Part shown: positions 52,221 through 61,400 of the stretch, in pieces
How the letters are laid out: each line of letters starts with the position of its first letter
Position numbering within the stretch: position 1 is the stretch's first letter
NCBI GenBank assembly: GCA_022823665.1
Contig: JAJEHN010000009.1
Coordinates: 186,001-250,000 of the forward strand
Direction of reading: 5' to 3'
Origin: Thermoanaerobaculia bacterium
Lineage (GTDB): Bacteria > Acidobacteriota > Thermoanaerobaculia > Multivoradales > Multivoraceae
DNA: 64,000 nucleotides
The notes under the pieces: generated by a model
Databases searched by the model: none
Told to the model about the DNA's origin: nothing
The model's input: only the letters and a program-made list of their open reading frames with translations
Translations under genes and position numbers: made by a program

Positions 52221-54455
52221 GTGTTCGACGCTCGCCGGCCGCCGCAGCAGACGGCCCTGCTTCTACTCGCGCTGGGCCTCCTGCATCCTCCGGTCGAAGC
52301 ACAGACGAGCACCAGCCCGCGGCCCACGATCGAAGCGCTCCGGATCGACACGCCGATCCGCGTCGACGGCGTGCTCGACGAGGCGGCTTGGGACCAGGCC
52401 TCCGTCGCCGCCGACTTCACCGCCCGCGAGCCGGAGGACGACCGATCGGCCGCCCAGCAGACCGAGTTCTCCGTCGTCTACACGGACACGGTCCTGTACT
52501 TCGGAATCCGCGCCTTCGACTCACAGCCGGAGGCCATCGTCGCCAAGGAACTCCAGCGCGATTCCGACCACGGGCGCAACGACGACTCGCTCGCCATCGT
52601 CCTCGACACCTTCCACGACCAGCGCAACAGCTTCACCTTCGAGGTCAACCCACTCGGCGCCCGCACGGACTCGCTGGTCACCGAGGAGGGCAAGAATCAG
52701 AACATCGAGTGGAACGGGGTCTGGAGGGCCACGGCGCGGGGAACCGCCGAGGGCTGGCAGGCCGAGGTCGCGATCCCCTTCTCGACCCTGCGATTCGATC
52801 CGGCGGCGAGCACATGGGGGCTCAACGTCCGCCGGGTCGTACGCCGGACGAACGAGGAGAGCAACTGGGCGCCGATCGGACGGGAGATCGGCCCGCGGGC
52901 CGTCAGCCGCATGTACGCGGCGCACTGGGTCTCGCTGGCAGGCGACCTCACCGGGATCTCGGGTGTCAAGCCGGGAAGACGCCTGGACGTCAAGCCGTTC
53001 GTCCTGGCCTCCGCCGCGGAAACGCCGAGCGTTCCGGCGAGCGGGACGCTCGACGACATCGATGGCGGCATCGACCTGAAGTGGGGACTGACCAAGTCGC
53101 TGACGCTCGATCTCACCTACAACACCGACTTCGCGCAGGTGGAGGTCGACCAGCAGCAGGTCAACCTGACCCGCTTCTCGCTCTTCTTTCCCGAGAAGCG
53201 GGAGTTCTTCCTGGAGAACGCCGGCATCTTCGAGTTCGGCCCGCCGAGTCCGGGAGGAGGGAACCAGCCGCCGCTGATGAAGGCCTTCTTCTCCAGGCGC
53301 ATCGGCCTCGATCGCGGCGAGGAGGTTCCCATCGACGTCGGCGCCCGCCTGACCGGCCGGGCCGGCGCCTGGAACCTCGGCCTGCTCACCGTGGGAACCG
53401 AGGCTCTGGCGATGGGAGATCGGCCGGCAACGGCCGCCGCCCAACACAGCGTCTTCCGGCTCAAGCGCGATCTCGGTGAGCGGTCGAGCGTCGGCATGAT
53501 CTACACCGAACTCGACCCGCGGGCCGGCGAAGGCAACCGGCTCTACGGCGTCGATCTCGACTACAAGCCGAACCGGCAGTCCCAGTTCTACCTGTTCGGC
53601 GCCGCCAGTGAGGACGAAGGTCGAAGCGGAGACACCGGCGCCCTCGGCACCGGCTGGGCCTACACGACGCGCACCGTCCGCGCCAGCGTCGATCTGACCG
53701 AGGCCCAGGGCGACTTCAACCCCGGTTCGGGTTTCCTCCTGCGCCGGGATTTCCGGCGCTACAACCCGAGGGTGCGCTGGGAACCACGAGTGAACCGCGG
53801 TGTCGTCCGCAGCGTGTTGTTCGAAGCGGAACTCGACTACTTCGAGCGCGAGAGCCTGGGCAGCGTGGAGAGCCGCAGGCTTCTCCTGGCGCCGATCGGC
53901 ATGCGCACCACCGGCGACGACCGGTTTCGCCTGGCCTTGGTCGACGAGATCGAGCAGCTCTTCGAGCCGTTCGAGATTCGTCCCGGCATCGTGATCCCGG
54001 CCGGCCTCCACCGCTTCAACTCGATCTTCCTACGCGGCTTCTCGAACCAGGGACGGCGTCTGGCCTGGCGCGGCAACATCAACGTCGGCGAGTTCTTCGG
54101 CGGCGACCGCCGGAGCTACATGCTGTCGAGTTTCGTCCGCCTGTCGCGCCACCTGCTGACCGAGTTTCAGTGGAACTACAACGACGTCATGCTGCCGCAG
54201 GGCGACTTCACCGCCACGATCTACACCGTTCGCCTTGACGCCGCCTTCAGCCCGGACCTGCGCCTCAACACGCTCGCCCAGTACAACGAAGCGGCGCAGC
54301 TCGCCGGGATCAACGTGCGCTTCAACTGGATCTACAAACCCGGCGCCAACCTCTTCGTCGTCTACAACCACAACTGGGACGCACCGACCTTCAGTGCCAG
54401 GGAAACGGCGCGGCGCGAGCTGATCGTCAAGTTCAACTACCTCTGGCAGCCCTAG
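52221..54455 (+). CDS. CBM9-like / DUF5916 outer-membrane protein
   Basis: The 744-residue protein has a signal peptide (to about VEAQ), a CBM9-like beta-sandwich (about 40-230: IRVDGVLDEAAWDQA and EVAIPFSTLRF) and a DUF5916 region. It starts with DFAQVEVDQQQVNLTRFSLF and FPEKREFFLENAGIF, then alternating strands to the C terminus (VKFNYLWQP), as expected of an outer-membrane barrel. The start is GTG at 52221. Its function is unknown; proteins of this type often sit near TolB/peptidase or amidohydrolase genes, as here. Confidence 0.85.
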   Translation: MFDARRPPQQTALLLLALGLLHPPVEAQTSTSPRPTIEALRIDTPIRVDGVLDEAAWDQASVAADFTAREPEDDRSAAQQTEFSVVYTDTVLYFGIRAFDSQPEAIVAKELQRDSDHGRNDDSLAIVLDTFHDQRNSFTFEVNPLGARTDSLVTEEGKNQNIEWNGVWRATARGTAEGWQAEVAIPFSTLRFDPAASTWGLNVRRVVRRTNEESNWAPIGREIGPRAVSRMYAAHWVSLAGDLTGISGVKPGRRLDVKPFVLASAAETPSVPASGTLDDIDGGIDLKWGLTKSLTLDLTYNTDFAQVEVDQQQVNLTRFSLFFPEKREFFLENAGIFEFGPPSPGGGNQPPLMKAFFSRRIGLDRGEEVPIDVGARLTGRAGAWNLGLLTVGTEALAMGDRPATAAAQHSVFRLKRDLGERSSVGMIYTELDPRAGEGNRLYGVDLDYKPNRQSQFYLFGAASEDEGRSGDTGALGTGWAYTTRTVRASVDLTEAQGDFNPGSGFLLRRDFRRYNPRVRWEPRVNRGVVRSVLFEAELDYFERESLGSVESRRLLLAPIGMRTTGDDRFRLALVDEIEQLFEPFEIRPGIVIPAGLHRFNSIFLRGFSNQGRRLAWRGNINVGEFFGGDRRSYMLSSFVRLSRHLLTEFQWNYNDVMLPQGDFTATIYTVRLDAAFSPDLRLNTLAQYNEAAQLAGINVRFNWIYKPGANLFVVYNHNWDAPTFSARETARRELIVKFNYLWQP

Positions 54456-54501
54456 CGCCCGGCCCCGCCGGGGCACTCCCGATCGGTCGTAGACTCGCCG
54501 G

Positions 54502-57500
54502 ATGACACGACTAGGACTTCGCGACAGCCCGCTCTTCCTGCTCTCCGCCAGCCTGCTCCTGGCGCTGGCCGCCCTTCCGGCCCTCGCCGAGGACGGGAAG
54601 GAGTGGGACGTGAACGACCCGCCCGGCGAGGAGTACGAGGTCGAGATCGACACGACCGAAGGCACCTGGATCGGCCTCGACGTGTCGCCGGACGGCGAGC
54701 GGATCGTCTTCGACCTGCTGGGCGACCTCTACCTGCTGCCGATCGGCGGCGGCGACGCGGAGGCGCTGACGAACGGGATGGCGTGGGACATGATGCCGCG
54801 CTTCAGCCCGGACGGCAGCCGGATCGCCTTCATCAGCGACCGCAGCGGCGGCGACAACGTCTGGACGATCCCGGTTGCCGGCGGCGAGCCGAAGCAGATC
54901 AGCCGCGAGGACTTCCGGCTCGTCAACAACCCGGTCTGGAGCCCGGACGGCCGCTTCATCGCGGCGCGCAAGCACTTCGTGTCGACGCGCTCGATCGGCA
55001 GCGGCGAGATCTGGCTCTACCACGCCAGCGGCGAGGGTTCGGGCCTCCAGTTGAACGAGAAACCGAACGAGCAGAAGGACCTTGGCGAACCGGCGTTCTC
55101 GCCTGACGGGCGCTACGTCTACTTCAGCCAGGACACGACGCCGGGCGGCGTCTACGAATACGGCCGGAACGCCGCCATCGGCATCTACTCGATCCGCCGC
55201 ATCGACCGCGAAACCGGAGCGATCGAGACCGTGATCTCGGGGCCCGGCGGCGCCGTCCGCCCGACTCCCTCGCCTGACGGCAGGTACGTCGCCTTCGTGC
55301 GCCGGATCCGCTTCCAGAGCCACCTCTTCCTGCACGATCTGAGAAGCGGCGAGAACATCCCGATCCATGACGCGCTCGACCGCGACATGCAGGAGATCTG
55401 GGCGGTCCACGGCGTCTATCCCGGCATGGCCTGGACGCCGGACAGCCGCTCCGTCGTCTTCTGGGCGCGCGGCGGCCTCCACCGGATCGACATCGAGACC
55501 CGCGAGGTCAGCGGGATCCCGTTCCGCGTGCGCGCCACTCACCGGATGCAGGAGGCCCTCGCCTTCGACTTCGAGGCGGCGCCGGACACCTTCCGGACGA
55601 AGATGCTCCGCTGGATCCAGGTGTCCCCCGCCGGCGACCAGGTCGTCTTCCAGACGCTCGGCCGGCTATGGACCCGCGGCCGCGACGCCGAGACCGGCGA
55701 GCTCGGCGAGGCACGGCGACTGACCGCCCAGGACGACCACTACGAGTTCTACCCGTCCTGGTCGCGCGACGGACAGTCGATCGTCTACGTGAGCTGGCAC
55801 GACGAGGACCTGGGCGCGGTACGCATCGCGCCGGCAGCCGGCGGCGAGGGGCGGACGATCACACCCGATCCCGGCTTCTACCTCGAACCCGCCTTCTCGC
55901 CCGACGGAGCGACCGTCGTCTACCGCAAGAGCCGGAGCGGCGGCATTCTGAGCCCGTTGTGGTCGAAGGATCCCGGGCTCTACCGGATCGACGCCCCTGG
56001 CCAAAGCGCTCCCGTACGGTTCACCCGCGCCGGCGCCGGCCCGCACTTCGGCGCCGACGCGGATCGCGTCTACTTCACCGCCACCCAGAGGTGGGACCGG
56101 CGGGTGCTCCGCAGCGTGCCGCTGATGAGCAGTGGCGACGCCCAGACCCGCGACCATGCCGGGAGCAAGGTCGCCACCGAGATGCGGGTCTCCCCCGATG
56201 GCCGCTGGCTGGCCTTCGCGGAGCGCTTCGACGCCCACGTCGTGCCGTTCACCCCGGCCTCGAAGGCGATCGAGGTTGGGCCACGGACACCCGGCCTGCC
56301 GGTGAGAAACGTCTCGACCGACGACGGCGCCTACCTCCACTTCTCCGGCGACAGCTCGACCCTGTACTGGTCCCTGGGGCCCGAGCTGTTCGAGCGGCGG
56401 CTCGAGGACGCCTTCGGGCCGGCTGACGACCCGGCCGAGGACGGTGACGGCAACGAAACCGAGGAGGCCCCAAGCGGTCGCGACCTCGGCTTCGACGTGA
56501 CGGCCCACCGTCCCGAGGGCCGGATCGCGATCACGAACGCACGGCTGATCACGATGGCCGGCCAGGACAACATGGAAATCATCCGCCGCGGCACGGTTCT
56601 GGTCGACGGCGACCGGATCGCGGCCATCGGCCCGTCACGCCAGGTCGACGTGCCGGCCGACGCGACGGTGATCGACGCCGCCGGCATGACCGTCATGCCC
56701 GGCCTGATCGACGTCCACTGGCACGGGCCCCAGGGCAGCCAGGAGATCATCCCGCAGCAGAACTCCGAGCTCTACGCGACGCTCGCCTTCGGCGTGACGA
56801 CGGCCCACGACCCATCGACCGACACCAGCACCTTCTTCGCGGCCAGCGAAATGCAACAGGCCGGCGAGATCATCGGGCCCCGCCTGTTCGCCACCGGCAC
56901 GATCCTCTACGGCGCCTTGGGCGCCTTCCGCGCGATCGTCGAGACGCCGGACGACGCGGTACAGCACGTGCGCCGCCTGCAGAAGGCCGGCGCGATCAGC
57001 GTGAAGAGCTACAACCAGCCCCGGCGCGACCAGCGCCAGAAGATCGTCGCCGCCGCCCGCGACCTCGGCATGCTCGTGGTCAACGAAGGCGGCGCCCTGT
57101 TCCAGCACAACATGACGATGGTCGCCGACGGCCACACCGGCATCGAGCACTCGCTCTCCGTGGGCGCGATCTACGACGACGTGATCCAGTTCTGGGGAAA
57201 CAGCCGCGTCGGCAACACGCCGACGCTGGGCGTCGCCTTCGGCGGCATCCAGGGCGAGGACTACTGGTACGAGCACACGGACGTCTGGGCCAACGAGCGG
57301 CTGCTGAACTACGTGCCGCAAGCGGTGATCGACGCCCGCGCCCGCCGCCGCCAGAAGGCGCCGGAAGGTGAGTACAACCACATCCTGGCCGCGCAGGTGG
57401 TCAACGACCTCGACCAGGCCGGCGTGCCGATCATGCTCGGCGCCCACGGCCAGCGCGAGGGTCTCGCCGCCCACTGGGAGATGTGGATGTTCGAGCAGGG

Positions 57501-57759
57501 CGGGATGAGCCCGCACCGCGCGCTGATCGCCGGCACGATCAACGGCGCCCGCTACATCGGCATGGAGGCCGACCTCGGATCGCTCGAAGCCGGCAAGCTC
57601 GCCGACCTGATCGTCCTCGACGAGAACCCGCTCGAGAACCTGCGTAACTCCGAGCTCGTCCGCTACGTCATGGTCGGCGGCCGCATCTTCGACGCCCTGT
57701 CGATGAACGAGATCGCCGGCGAGAAGCTGCAGCGGAAGCCGTTCTGGTTCCAGCGGTGA
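54502..57759 (+). CDS. Exported TolB-like propeller fused to amidohydrolase
   Basis: The 1085-residue protein has a signal peptide (to about ALAE) and a WD40/TolB-like propeller (about 45-640) with repeated SPDG turns, for example RFSPDGSRIAFISDRSGG and VWSPDGRFIA. A metal-dependent amidohydrolase follows (about 670-1080): GLIDVHWHGP (HxH), VKSY with a possible carboxylated Lys, GIEHSL and GAHGQREGLAAHWE. The end ADLIVLDENPLENL is typical. TAGACT at 54490-54495 ends 6 bases before the ATG. It may cleave a peptide-like or cyclic amide in the periplasm. Confidence 0.9.
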   Translation: MTRLGLRDSPLFLLSASLLLALAALPALAEDGKEWDVNDPPGEEYEVEIDTTEGTWIGLDVSPDGERIVFDLLGDLYLLPIGGGDAEALTNGMAWDMMPRFSPDGSRIAFISDRSGGDNVWTIPVAGGEPKQISREDFRLVNNPVWSPDGRFIAARKHFVSTRSIGSGEIWLYHASGEGSGLQLNEKPNEQKDLGEPAFSPDGRYVYFSQDTTPGGVYEYGRNAAIGIYSIRRIDRETGAIETVISGPGGAVRPTPSPDGRYVAFVRRIRFQSHLFLHDLRSGENIPIHDALDRDMQEIWAVHGVYPGMAWTPDSRSVVFWARGGLHRIDIETREVSGIPFRVRATHRMQEALAFDFEAAPDTFRTKMLRWIQVSPAGDQVVFQTLGRLWTRGRDAETGELGEARRLTAQDDHYEFYPSWSRDGQSIVYVSWHDEDLGAVRIAPAAGGEGRTITPDPGFYLEPAFSPDGATVVYRKSRSGGILSPLWSKDPGLYRIDAPGQSAPVRFTRAGAGPHFGADADRVYFTATQRWDRRVLRSVPLMSSGDAQTRDHAGSKVATEMRVSPDGRWLAFAERFDAHVVPFTPASKAIEVGPRTPGLPVRNVSTDDGAYLHFSGDSSTLYWSLGPELFERRLEDAFGPADDPAEDGDGNETEEAPSGRDLGFDVTAHRPEGRIAITNARLITMAGQDNMEIIRRGTVLVDGDRIAAIGPSRQVDVPADATVIDAAGMTVMPGLIDVHWHGPQGSQEIIPQQNSELYATLAFGVTTAHDPSTDTSTFFAASEMQQAGEIIGPRLFATGTILYGALGAFRAIVETPDDAVQHVRRLQKAGAISVKSYNQPRRDQRQKIVAAARDLGMLVVNEGGALFQHNMTMVADGHTGIEHSLSVGAIYDDVIQFWGNSRVGNTPTLGVAFGGIQGEDYWYEHTDVWANERLLNYVPQAVIDARARRRQKAPEGEYNHILAAQVVNDLDQAGVPIMLGAHGQREGLAAHWEMWMFEQGGMSPHRALIAGTINGARYIGMEADLGSLEAGKLADLIVLDENPLENLRNSELVRYVMVGGRIFDALSMNEIAGEKLQRKPFWFQR

Positions 57760-57798
57760 AGGTCGAAACCGCATCCCGGCCAGCGCCCGGGGTGCGGA

Positions 57799-57885
57799 TC
57801 AGGAGCGGATGACGGCACCCTCGGCGCCAGCATCCGGGCGCTTCTGAACGGCCCATCTCGTCAGGAGCTGCTCGACCTCTGTCAT
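57799..57885 (-). CDS. Possible small peptide (28 aa) with strong ribosome site
   Basis: A short frame begins MTEVEQLLTRWAVQKRPDAG and ends after 28 residues. AAGGAGGT lies about 6 bases upstream of the ATG at 57885, the strongest ribosome site in this gap. Its ATG overlaps a TGA that ends another open frame upstream (ATGA), but that frame has no good start. It may be a real small gene, or a remnant of a damaged two-gene unit such as a toxin-antitoxin pair. No homology recognised. Confidence 0.35.
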   Translation of the reverse strand: MTEVEQLLTRWAVQKRPDAGAEGAVIRS

Positions 57886-58053
57886 GCGCGACCTCCTTCG
57901 GGTCCGTTGAAGTCCGGCTCCAGCAGCAAGGCTCGTCGCAAACGGACGAGATCGTCCCTGCCGGCTCCGGGACGCAGTTTCCGTCCAGGTCTGTAGAACC
58001 TCGCTCCGGGCGGTGCGACGGCGCCAGCAGCCCCTGTCGTTCGCTCGGTCGCA

Positions 58054-58071
58054 AGTCAACGATAGTTGACT
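58054..58071. promoter_or_regulatory. Operator-like palindrome overlapping a -35 box
   Basis: AGTCAAC and GTTGACT form a perfect inverted repeat around GATA. The right arm supplies the -35 hexamer of the promoter at 58066-58094, so a bound dimeric regulator would block it. Confidence 0.55.
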
Positions 58072-58094
58072 CTACTTCGTCCATCGAGTATAAA
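58066..58094 (+). promoter_or_regulatory. Near-consensus sigma70 promoter for the Calx-beta gene
   Basis: TTGACT (58066-58071) and TATAAA (58089-58094) are separated by 17 bases. Each matches the consensus at five of six positions. The region is A/T-rich against the GC-rich background. Transcription would start near 58101, about 340 bases before the coding start. Confidence 0.65.
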
Positions 58095-58438
58095 CGTATG
58101 CACCCTAGACAGGTTGAGCCGAGGGACGGCGCGCTAGCTTATTCCGCCCAACAGTGCCAGGCGGCAGCCACGGCGGCTCGCACCGGAGACCTTGGCAACA
58201 GGTCGGAACGGACGCTGCTTCACACCTGGAGGGTTGGTCATATCGCGCGCAGCGTCTCAGCGGTGCATGCAGTGAAGACTACCCCCCCCCCGGATCCGCC
58301 GACGGAGGGGATCGTCACGGCGCGACCATCCTCGCCCGCGCGGCCACGCACCGGAACGCAGCCGCTGGAGGCGGAGCCAGACGGTCGCACACCGGAGCGG
58401 GCCAGAGCCCCGAGGGCGAAGCCGTACTCCGCCGGCCC

Positions 58439-61400
58439 GTGAAGAGCGAGCGCGGGGCCCGTCATGTGGCGCTCGTACCACCAAGGCGAGGGCGAGCCAT
58501 CCCGTGGCTCTGCCCCTTGGTCGCGGGAGTCCTCATCGTGACGGTCGCCCCCGCCGCTTCGGCCCAGACCTCGGCCGAGGTGAGCGTGGGCTTTGTCGAG
58601 GTGGGAACCTCGACCGCAATCAACGAGCAAATAGAGCCGGCGGCAAACAACGACCGTCTCGAATTCGACGTCCGCGTCGCAATCAGCCAGGCCCAGCTCG
58701 TCGCCGTGCCCTTCAGACTCTGCTTCTCCGGCGAGGCGACGATCGGAAGCGGCGGCGACTACGTCCTCCTCGGCGCCGGCGGCCAGGGAACCACGACGCT
58801 TGACCCAAGCGGCTGCACCACGAGCGAGATCGCCGCGAACGACCAGGCCTGGGTGCGCGCCCTGTCCCTGCGAGGCGACAACGAAGACGAACTCACCGAG
58901 ACGATCGTCGCCGCCGTGTCCGAGGATCCGAACGCAGCGCTGCCAGCCGGCGTGACCATCAGTTCGACCGCCGCGTCGGCCACGATGCGGATCCGCGACA
59001 ACGACCCGACGACCGTCACCATGAAGCACACCGACGCCCCAGCTAGCGTCATAGACGAAAACGGCGGCAGGACAGCGATTGAGATTCAGCTGGGGCGGGA
59101 ACTCCAGAACGGCGAAACGGTGACCACGCCGCTCACCTTCACCCTTACTGAAGCCAGCGACCCCAAAAACGGAAACTATTTCGCAACGTCATACGGCGGC
59201 AAAGCGGTCAGTCAATCGGGCGACAGAAGTAAATTCGCGCTTGTCTTCAGCGCCGGCGCCAGAACTGGCAACTTGTACATCGTCGGCGCCCCAAACACAC
59301 TCACGGACAACGTCGGAATAGAAGTGCAGTATGGCACTGGAGCGCGCGCGCCGAGCTCCACAGGGATGGATGGCGGCATAACCTATCGTCAGGACCAAAT
59401 TGCCATCGCCATAGCGAACGACGACGGCCTGCCCTCCCTGAACGTCAGTCCGGGCGGCGCCATCACGGAAGGCGGCTCCGCCACGTTCACGATCTCCAAA
59501 ACGCCGAATGCGAATCCCACCGACGATGTACCCCTGAACGTCCAGTTACGCGTATCCCAGCAAGGCGCCTACGCCCCTGTGACAAGTCTGGGCGACAAGG
59601 CAATCAACCTCACGTCCAACTCCGCCGCATACTCGGTAACCACGCTAAACGACAACACGGACGAACTGCCAGGATCTGTCGCCGTCACCCTCCTGCCGCC
59701 GATAAGCGGCTCCCGGTTCCGCTACCTGCTCGGCGTCTCCACCGCAACCGTGGCGGTCACGGACAACGACCCCACCACCGTCACGCTGTCCGCGCCAACT
59801 GGCGACGTAACCGAAGGCGGAACGAAGACACTGACCGTATCGCTCAGCCGTGCGCTCGTTTCGGGAGAAAGCCTGACGGTCCCGCTCTCGTTTGGCGGGG
59901 ACGCAACTTTCGGAACGGACTACGCGCTATCCGCGCCTGACCCGACGCCCACGGGAGTCAGCTACGCCAACCTGGCGAGCGCGAACCTTGCGACCAACCC
60001 GCCCACGATCACATTCACTGGCGGCACGGGCGCATCTCCCTCCGCCACGATCAGCCTGAACGTCACGCCCGACGCGCACAACGAAGCAAAGGAGGCCCTG
60101 ACCGTGGCCCTCGGTACGCTTACGCCCAGCGGGATGGACGGCGGCGTCCAGGCCGCGCCGGGCTCCCTGAGCTTCAACGCGCTCGATGCGAACAAACCCG
60201 AAGTCAGGGTCAGCAGGGCGTCGTCGTTCGTAACGGAAGGCACGGACGCGCGATTCACCCTGACCGCAAACCCCGCGCCGAGCGCGGACATCAGCGTCAA
60301 TCTCTCCATACAAGCAACCCGCAACTACGTCGGCGGCGCAAACAAGGGCAACAAACAGATCCAGATCAAGGCGGGAGCGACGACCGCCACCTGGGACGTC
60401 CCGACGCTGAGGGACGCGGTCGACAAACCGCGCGGGACCATCACCGCCACCGTCAAGCCCGGGACCGGCTACGCGCCGGCCAAGAGCGGCGCTTCGGCAA
60501 CCGTGGAGACGCGGGACGACGATCCGACCACGGTGACCTTGAGCGTCCTGAGGGACGAGGCGCTGGAGCAAACCAACAAAGCCGGTCTGATTCGACTGAC
60601 GATAGGGCGAAAGCTGGTTCAAGGAGAAGAACTCACCGTTCCAGTCTCCGTATCCTCGGAGTCCAGTACCAGATACCGCCTGTCGAAGTATGAGAACACA
60701 CTCGAAGGCATTGTCAGCCTCCACTCCTTCGACTCATCGACGAACACGGCAACGTTCCATCCACAAGAATCCCCCAGCGAGGTACACCTCTTCGTAGGCG
60801 TGACGGCGCTCAGAGACGCGAACAAGGCGGACGAGGCCATCACGGTGAGCATTCCCGCCTCGTCCTCGGGCGGCGCGCCCCGCCTCGGCGTCACGAACCT
60901 GGACGGCGGAGCGACGGGTTCGCGGACGGGCGACGGCGTCATCCGGATGCTCGATTCGGCCGTCAAGAACACGGTGCGCGTCACCGGCGGCGCCGCGGTG
61001 ACGGAAGGGACGGCCGCCACGTTCACCGTGGCGCTGGACGGAGTCCCGCGCACGGACTTCCAGGCGAGGGTGCGTCTCGAACAACAGGGGAGCTTCGCCG
61101 CCGCCTCGCAACTGGGTCAACGGAACATCACGTTTCTCGGCGGGGGGCCGACCAGCAGGACATTCACCGTCGCCACCGAGGACGACAACAGCGACGAGGC
61201 CCACGGCCATATCCGGGCCACCATAGTCGCCAACCCGGCCTACAAGGTCGCTGCCGCGCCGGACAACGAGGCGACGATAACGGTCAACGACAACGACGAT
61301 CCGCCGTTGACCACGCCAATCGCGGCCTTCGGAAGCGCCACGGCAACGGTGGATGAAGCAGCCGGGTCGACGGCGGCCAGCCTCTCGCTCTCGCTTGCCG

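Larger units (their letters stand above)
57886..58438. other. Intergenic and leader region of the Calx-beta gene
   Basis: No confident gene is present. From left to right it holds degraded-looking minus-strand frames (to about 58084), a promoter with an overlapping palindrome, and an apparent untranslated leader of about 340 bases. The leader contains a run of ten C at 58282-58291 and pairing segments such as CCGCC/GGCGG (58144-58163) and GACCT/AGGTC (58188-58204). A frame from 58098 to 58442 exists, but its ATG lies at or before the predicted transcription start. Confidence 0.5.

Noticed and set aside
58143-58205. Possible cobalamin riboswitch (GGAGACCT and CAACAGTG boxes)
   Set aside because: The other conserved boxes are missing and the order and spacing do not fit; kept only as an unexplained structured leader.
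58098-58442. 114-residue open frame overlapping the start of the Calx-beta gene
   Set aside because: Its ATG lies before the predicted transcription start, it has no ribosome site, and its composition (Arg/Pro/Ala-rich) looks like non-coding GC-rich leader.
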